Source: DAOTYX01 sp034434635 | GTDB lineage: Bacteria > Chloroflexota > Anaerolineae > B4-G1 > DUEL01 | NCBI GenBank assembly: GCA_034434635.1 | Contig: DAOTYX010000019.1 | Span: forward strand, 1-15,420 | Length of the DNA: 15,420 nt | Direction: 5' to 3' | Part shown: positions 13,456 through 15,420 of the stretch, piece after piece | Numbering within the stretch: the stretch's first letter is position 1 | Layout: each line of letters starts with the position of its first letter | Program-made: the position numbers and the translations under genes | The notes under the pieces: model-generated | Told to the model about the DNA's origin: nothing | What the model saw: the letters and a program-made list of their open reading frames with translations, nothing else | Database searches by the model: none

Positions 13456-14781
13456 ATGGCCACGATCCGGCCCTTCTGTGGGTTACGCTACAACCTGGGG
13501 CGCGTAGGGGACCTGTCAGCGGTCATCACCCAACCCTATGACCGCATTCATGAGGCGGAGCAGGAACGGTACTACGCCCTGAGTCCCTACAACTTCTGTC
13601 GCATCATCCTGGGGAAGAAGACCGCCCAGGAGAATGAGCAGGACAACGTCTACACCCGGGCTCGCTGCTACGCCCAGACCTGGCTGGCGGAGGGTGTGCT
13701 GGTGCGGGAGGCGCAGCCTGCCCTCTACGTGCTGGAGCAGACCTTTGCCACGCCTGACGGGCGTACACATACCCGCCGTGGCCTGACCGCGGCCCTGCTG
13801 CTGACTCGCTTCGATGAGGGTGTCATCCTGCCCCATGAGCGCACCCTGAGCGGCCCCAAGGTTGACCGGCTCAACCTGACCCGCGCCACACAGGTGGCCT
13901 GGGAGCACATCTTCATCCTGTACCCTGACGAGGGCAACCGCGTCAACGCGCTCCTTGACCCCTACCTGGCTGCCCATCCCCCGTTGACCGTCCGCGAACA
14001 GGTGATCGAGAGCGCAGTGGAGCAGCGTTTCTGGGTCGTCAGCGACGCGGCGCTGATCGCCGCCGTGGTGGAGGAGATGGCCCCCAAGCGCAACCTGATC
14101 ATCGCCGACGGCCACCACCGTTATGAGACGGCGCTCAACTACCGCGATGAGATGCGCCAACAGCATCCCGACGCTCCCGCCGACGCTGGCTTCAACTTCA
14201 CCCAGGTCACGCTGGTCAGCATGAGCGACCCCGGCCTGGTGATCCTGCCCACCCATCGCCTGATCCATTCCTACCGGAAGATGGGGGCGCGAGAGGCGCT
14301 GGAGCAGGCACGGGAGTACTTCGACGTCGAACCGGTCGCCGATCGGGCGGCGCTGGAACGGGCGCTGGCGGCGGCGACGCCGGAGCACCCTCGCTTCGGT
14401 TTCTATGACGGCGGCCACGTGGTGCTGACGCTGCGCGACCCGGCGGTGTTGGCCCGCCTGCTGCCGGAGCGCGCCCCGGACTGGCGGCTGCTGGACGTGG
14501 CGGTGCTGCACGAACTGTTCATCGAGCGCGTGCTGGGCATTGACAAGGGGGCGGTTGAGCGGAAGGAGAACCTGGATTATCTGCGCGACCCTGCACCGGG
14601 CTTCGCCGCGGTAGACCGGGGAGAGGCGCAGTTCCTGCTGCTGGTCAACCCGACGCGGATGGAACAGGTACGCGCCTGCACTGCCGCAGGCGAGAAGATG
14701 CCGCAGAAATCAACCGACTTCTACCCGAAGGTGATCAGCGGGCTGGTGATGATGGCGATAGGGCCGCAGGAACGGCTGTAG
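13456..14781 (+). CDS. DUF1015 family protein, in a serine-related operon
   Basis: A 441-residue soluble protein. The opening ATIRPFCGLRYN, then VITQPYDRI and SPYNFCRIILGK, and the central ADGHHRYETA (217-226) identify DUF1015. Other family-like stretches are HERTLSGPKVDR and LPTHRLIH in the middle, and ENLDYLRDP with a LLVNPTRMEQV segment in the C-terminal third. It ends with KSTDFYPKVISGLVMMAI, and the length is full. No function is established that I know of. The ADGHHR block resembles the DGHxR block of ParB/Srx-fold proteins, which include the ADP-dependent serine kinase SerK; this is a motif-level likeness only. It follows the SerA-like gene by 26 bases with its own good ribosome binding site, so it belongs to the same transcript. 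A role in serine or phosphoserine metabolism is an inference from this linkage. Confidence 0.87.
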   Translation: MATIRPFCGLRYNLGRVGDLSAVITQPYDRIHEAEQERYYALSPYNFCRIILGKKTAQENEQDNVYTRARCYAQTWLAEGVLVREAQPALYVLEQTFATPDGRTHTRRGLTAALLLTRFDEGVILPHERTLSGPKVDRLNLTRATQVAWEHIFILYPDEGNRVNALLDPYLAAHPPLTVREQVIESAVEQRFWVVSDAALIAAVVEEMAPKRNLIIADGHHRYETALNYRDEMRQQHPDAPADAGFNFTQVTLVSMSDPGLVILPTHRLIHSYRKMGAREALEQAREYFDVEPVADRAALERALAAATPEHPRFGFYDGGHVVLTLRDPAVLARLLPERAPDWRLLDVAVLHELFIERVLGIDKGAVERKENLDYLRDPAPGFAAVDRGEAQFLLLVNPTRMEQVRACTAAGEKMPQKSTDFYPKVISGLVMMAIGPQERL

Positions 14782-14789
14782 ACCAACCA

Positions 14790-14824
14790 CGCAACACGGA
14801 ACACGCAACACGCAACACGGACTA
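14790..14824. repeat. Heptamer tandem repeat, CGCAACA / CGGAACA units
   Basis: Five consecutive 7-base units: CGCAACA (14790), CGGAACA (14797), CGCAACA (14804), CGCAACA (14811) and CGGACTA (14818). They fill the short gap between the convergent DUF1015 and dehydrogenase genes, and the last unit contains the stop codon of the - strand gene. Confidence 0.85.
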
Positions 14825-14844
14825 CGTCTCCCGTGTTGCGTGTT
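14807..14844. terminator. Inverted repeat between convergent genes, possible bidirectional terminator
   Basis: AACACGCAACACGG (14807-14820) and CCGTGTTGCGTGTT (14831-14844) are perfectly complementary 14-bp arms around a 10-base loop. An alternative register pairs 15-bp arms at 14798-14812 and 14832-14846. The position between converging genes suits a two-way terminator, but neither side has a T-run. The left arm is made of the heptamer repeats and the right arm lies inside the - strand coding sequence. Confidence 0.55.
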
Positions 14845-15420
14845 CCATCCCATAGACTTGTGGATTGGCACAGTACGGCAGCCGCTCCCCCCGCAGGCCG
14901 GCGAGCAGGTTTTCCGCCGCCATCCTCGCCATACGATCACGCGCAGCGCTGGTGGCGCTGCCGATGTGCGGGACGACGATGCAGTTGGGCAGCGTCAGCA
15001 AGGGATGGTCCGCGGGCAGCGGCTCCGGGTCGGTCACGTCGAGCGCCGCTGCGGCGATCTGTCCTTCGCGTAGTGACTGGTAGAGGGCCACGGTGTCCAC
15101 GATGGGGCCGCGGGCGGTGTTGATCAGCACCGCCGTCGGCTTCATCTGCCGCAGCGCGGCTGCCCCGATCAGGTGGCGAGTGGCGGCGGTCAGCGGGCAA
15201 TGCAGGCTGACGAAGTCGGCCTGGGCCAGCAACGCTTCCAGCGTGACGCACTCCAGCCCCAACTCCGCCTCCAGTTCGGGGTGGCAGACCGGATCACTGT
15301 AGAGCACGCGCATCTGAAAGCCCCGCGCCCGTCGCGCCACCGCCGCCCCGATCCGCCCCAGTCCGACGATGCCCAGCGTCGCTCCCCAGACCTCAGCGCC
15401 CAGGAAGCCCAACGGTTCCC
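14822..15420 (-). CDS. D-isomer-specific 2-hydroxyacid dehydrogenase (glyoxylate reductase-like), N-terminus missing
   Basis: The frame stays open to the window end: two further codons (Glu-Pro) precede the TTG at 15412, and no ribosome binding site is seen there, so this is the C-terminal part, 198 residues. GATLGIVGLGRIG is the NAD-binding loop, NTARGPIVD carries the catalytic Arg, DVTDPEPLP the Glu, and VVPHIGSAT the His. The pattern (EPLGFLGAEVWGATLGIVG, DPEPLPADHPLL) is that of glyoxylate/hydroxypyruvate reductases, which reduce glyoxylate or hydroxypyruvate with NAD(P)H. It differs clearly from the SerA-like protein of the neighbouring operon. Such proteins commonly end near NPQVYG; here eight extra residues (MEHATRET) follow, encoded by the repeat region. 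It is convergent with the serine-related operon, so any functional link is only by theme. Confidence 0.88.
   Translation of the reverse strand, partial: EPLGFLGAEVWGATLGIVGLGRIGAAVARRARGFQMRVLYSDPVCHPELEAELGLECVTLEALLAQADFVSLHCPLTAATRHLIGAAALRQMKPTAVLINTARGPIVDTVALYQSLREGQIAAAALDVTDPEPLPADHPLLTLPNCIVVPHIGSATSAARDRMARMAAENLLAGLRGERLPYCANPQVYGMEHATRET

Overview
The window reads as a stretch of a GC-rich bacterial chromosome, most likely from a member of the Chloroflexota (Anaerolineae-like). That assignment is an inference from overall composition, protein style and gene content; no rRNA or marker phylogeny is available here. Almost everything is on the + strand, tightly packed with 4-20 bp overlaps. 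Only the last gene is on the - strand, and it converges on the rest.

Layout. (1) 1-4460: the C-terminal two thirds of a type III restriction (Res)-like helicase-nuclease, translationally coupled to a full-length HerA/FtsK-like ATPase of unknown role. The helicase gene uses GAA/AAA codons where its neighbours use GAG/AAG, and it carries an in-frame palindromic repeat, so it looks acquired. (2) 4441-6026: mtaB (tRNA methylthiotransferase) and a HIT-family hydrolase, overlapping the ATPase and each other. (3) 6121-7050: a CBS-CBS-ACT protein, then rpsU (bS21) with its own perfect-consensus sigma-70-type promoter. (4) 7186-11339: pgpH-type c-di-AMP phosphodiesterase, ybeY, dgkA-type lipid kinase, a GreA-family factor and an Fe-S uracil-DNA glycosylase. 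The order mtaB - rpsU - pgpH - ybeY - dgkA matches the order of these genes in Bacillus subtilis with intervening genes missing, so this is an old housekeeping neighbourhood. (5) 11336-14781: a second strong promoter, a leader with a perfect hairpin, then class V aminotransferase - short SerA-like dehydrogenase - DUF1015, an apparent serine-related operon. (6) 14822-15420: the C-terminal part of a second 2-hydroxyacid dehydrogenase on the - strand.

How the parts fit. Regions 2-4 serve translation and RNA quality (MtaB, bS21, YbeY, GreA), second-messenger and lipid turnover (PgpH, DgkA) and DNA repair (UDG). Region 5 probably turns 3-phosphoglycerate (or hydroxypyruvate/glyoxylate) towards serine or glycine. 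Region 1 is the only defence-like part.

The main points for a second look are the helicase-nuclease plus HerA pair placed directly in front of a housekeeping operon, DUF1015 as a candidate missing step in serine metabolism, two promoters that reuse the preceding gene's TGA stop inside TTGACA, a YbeY whose third zinc-ligand histidine is aspartate, and short repeat patches, two of which add residues to proteins.
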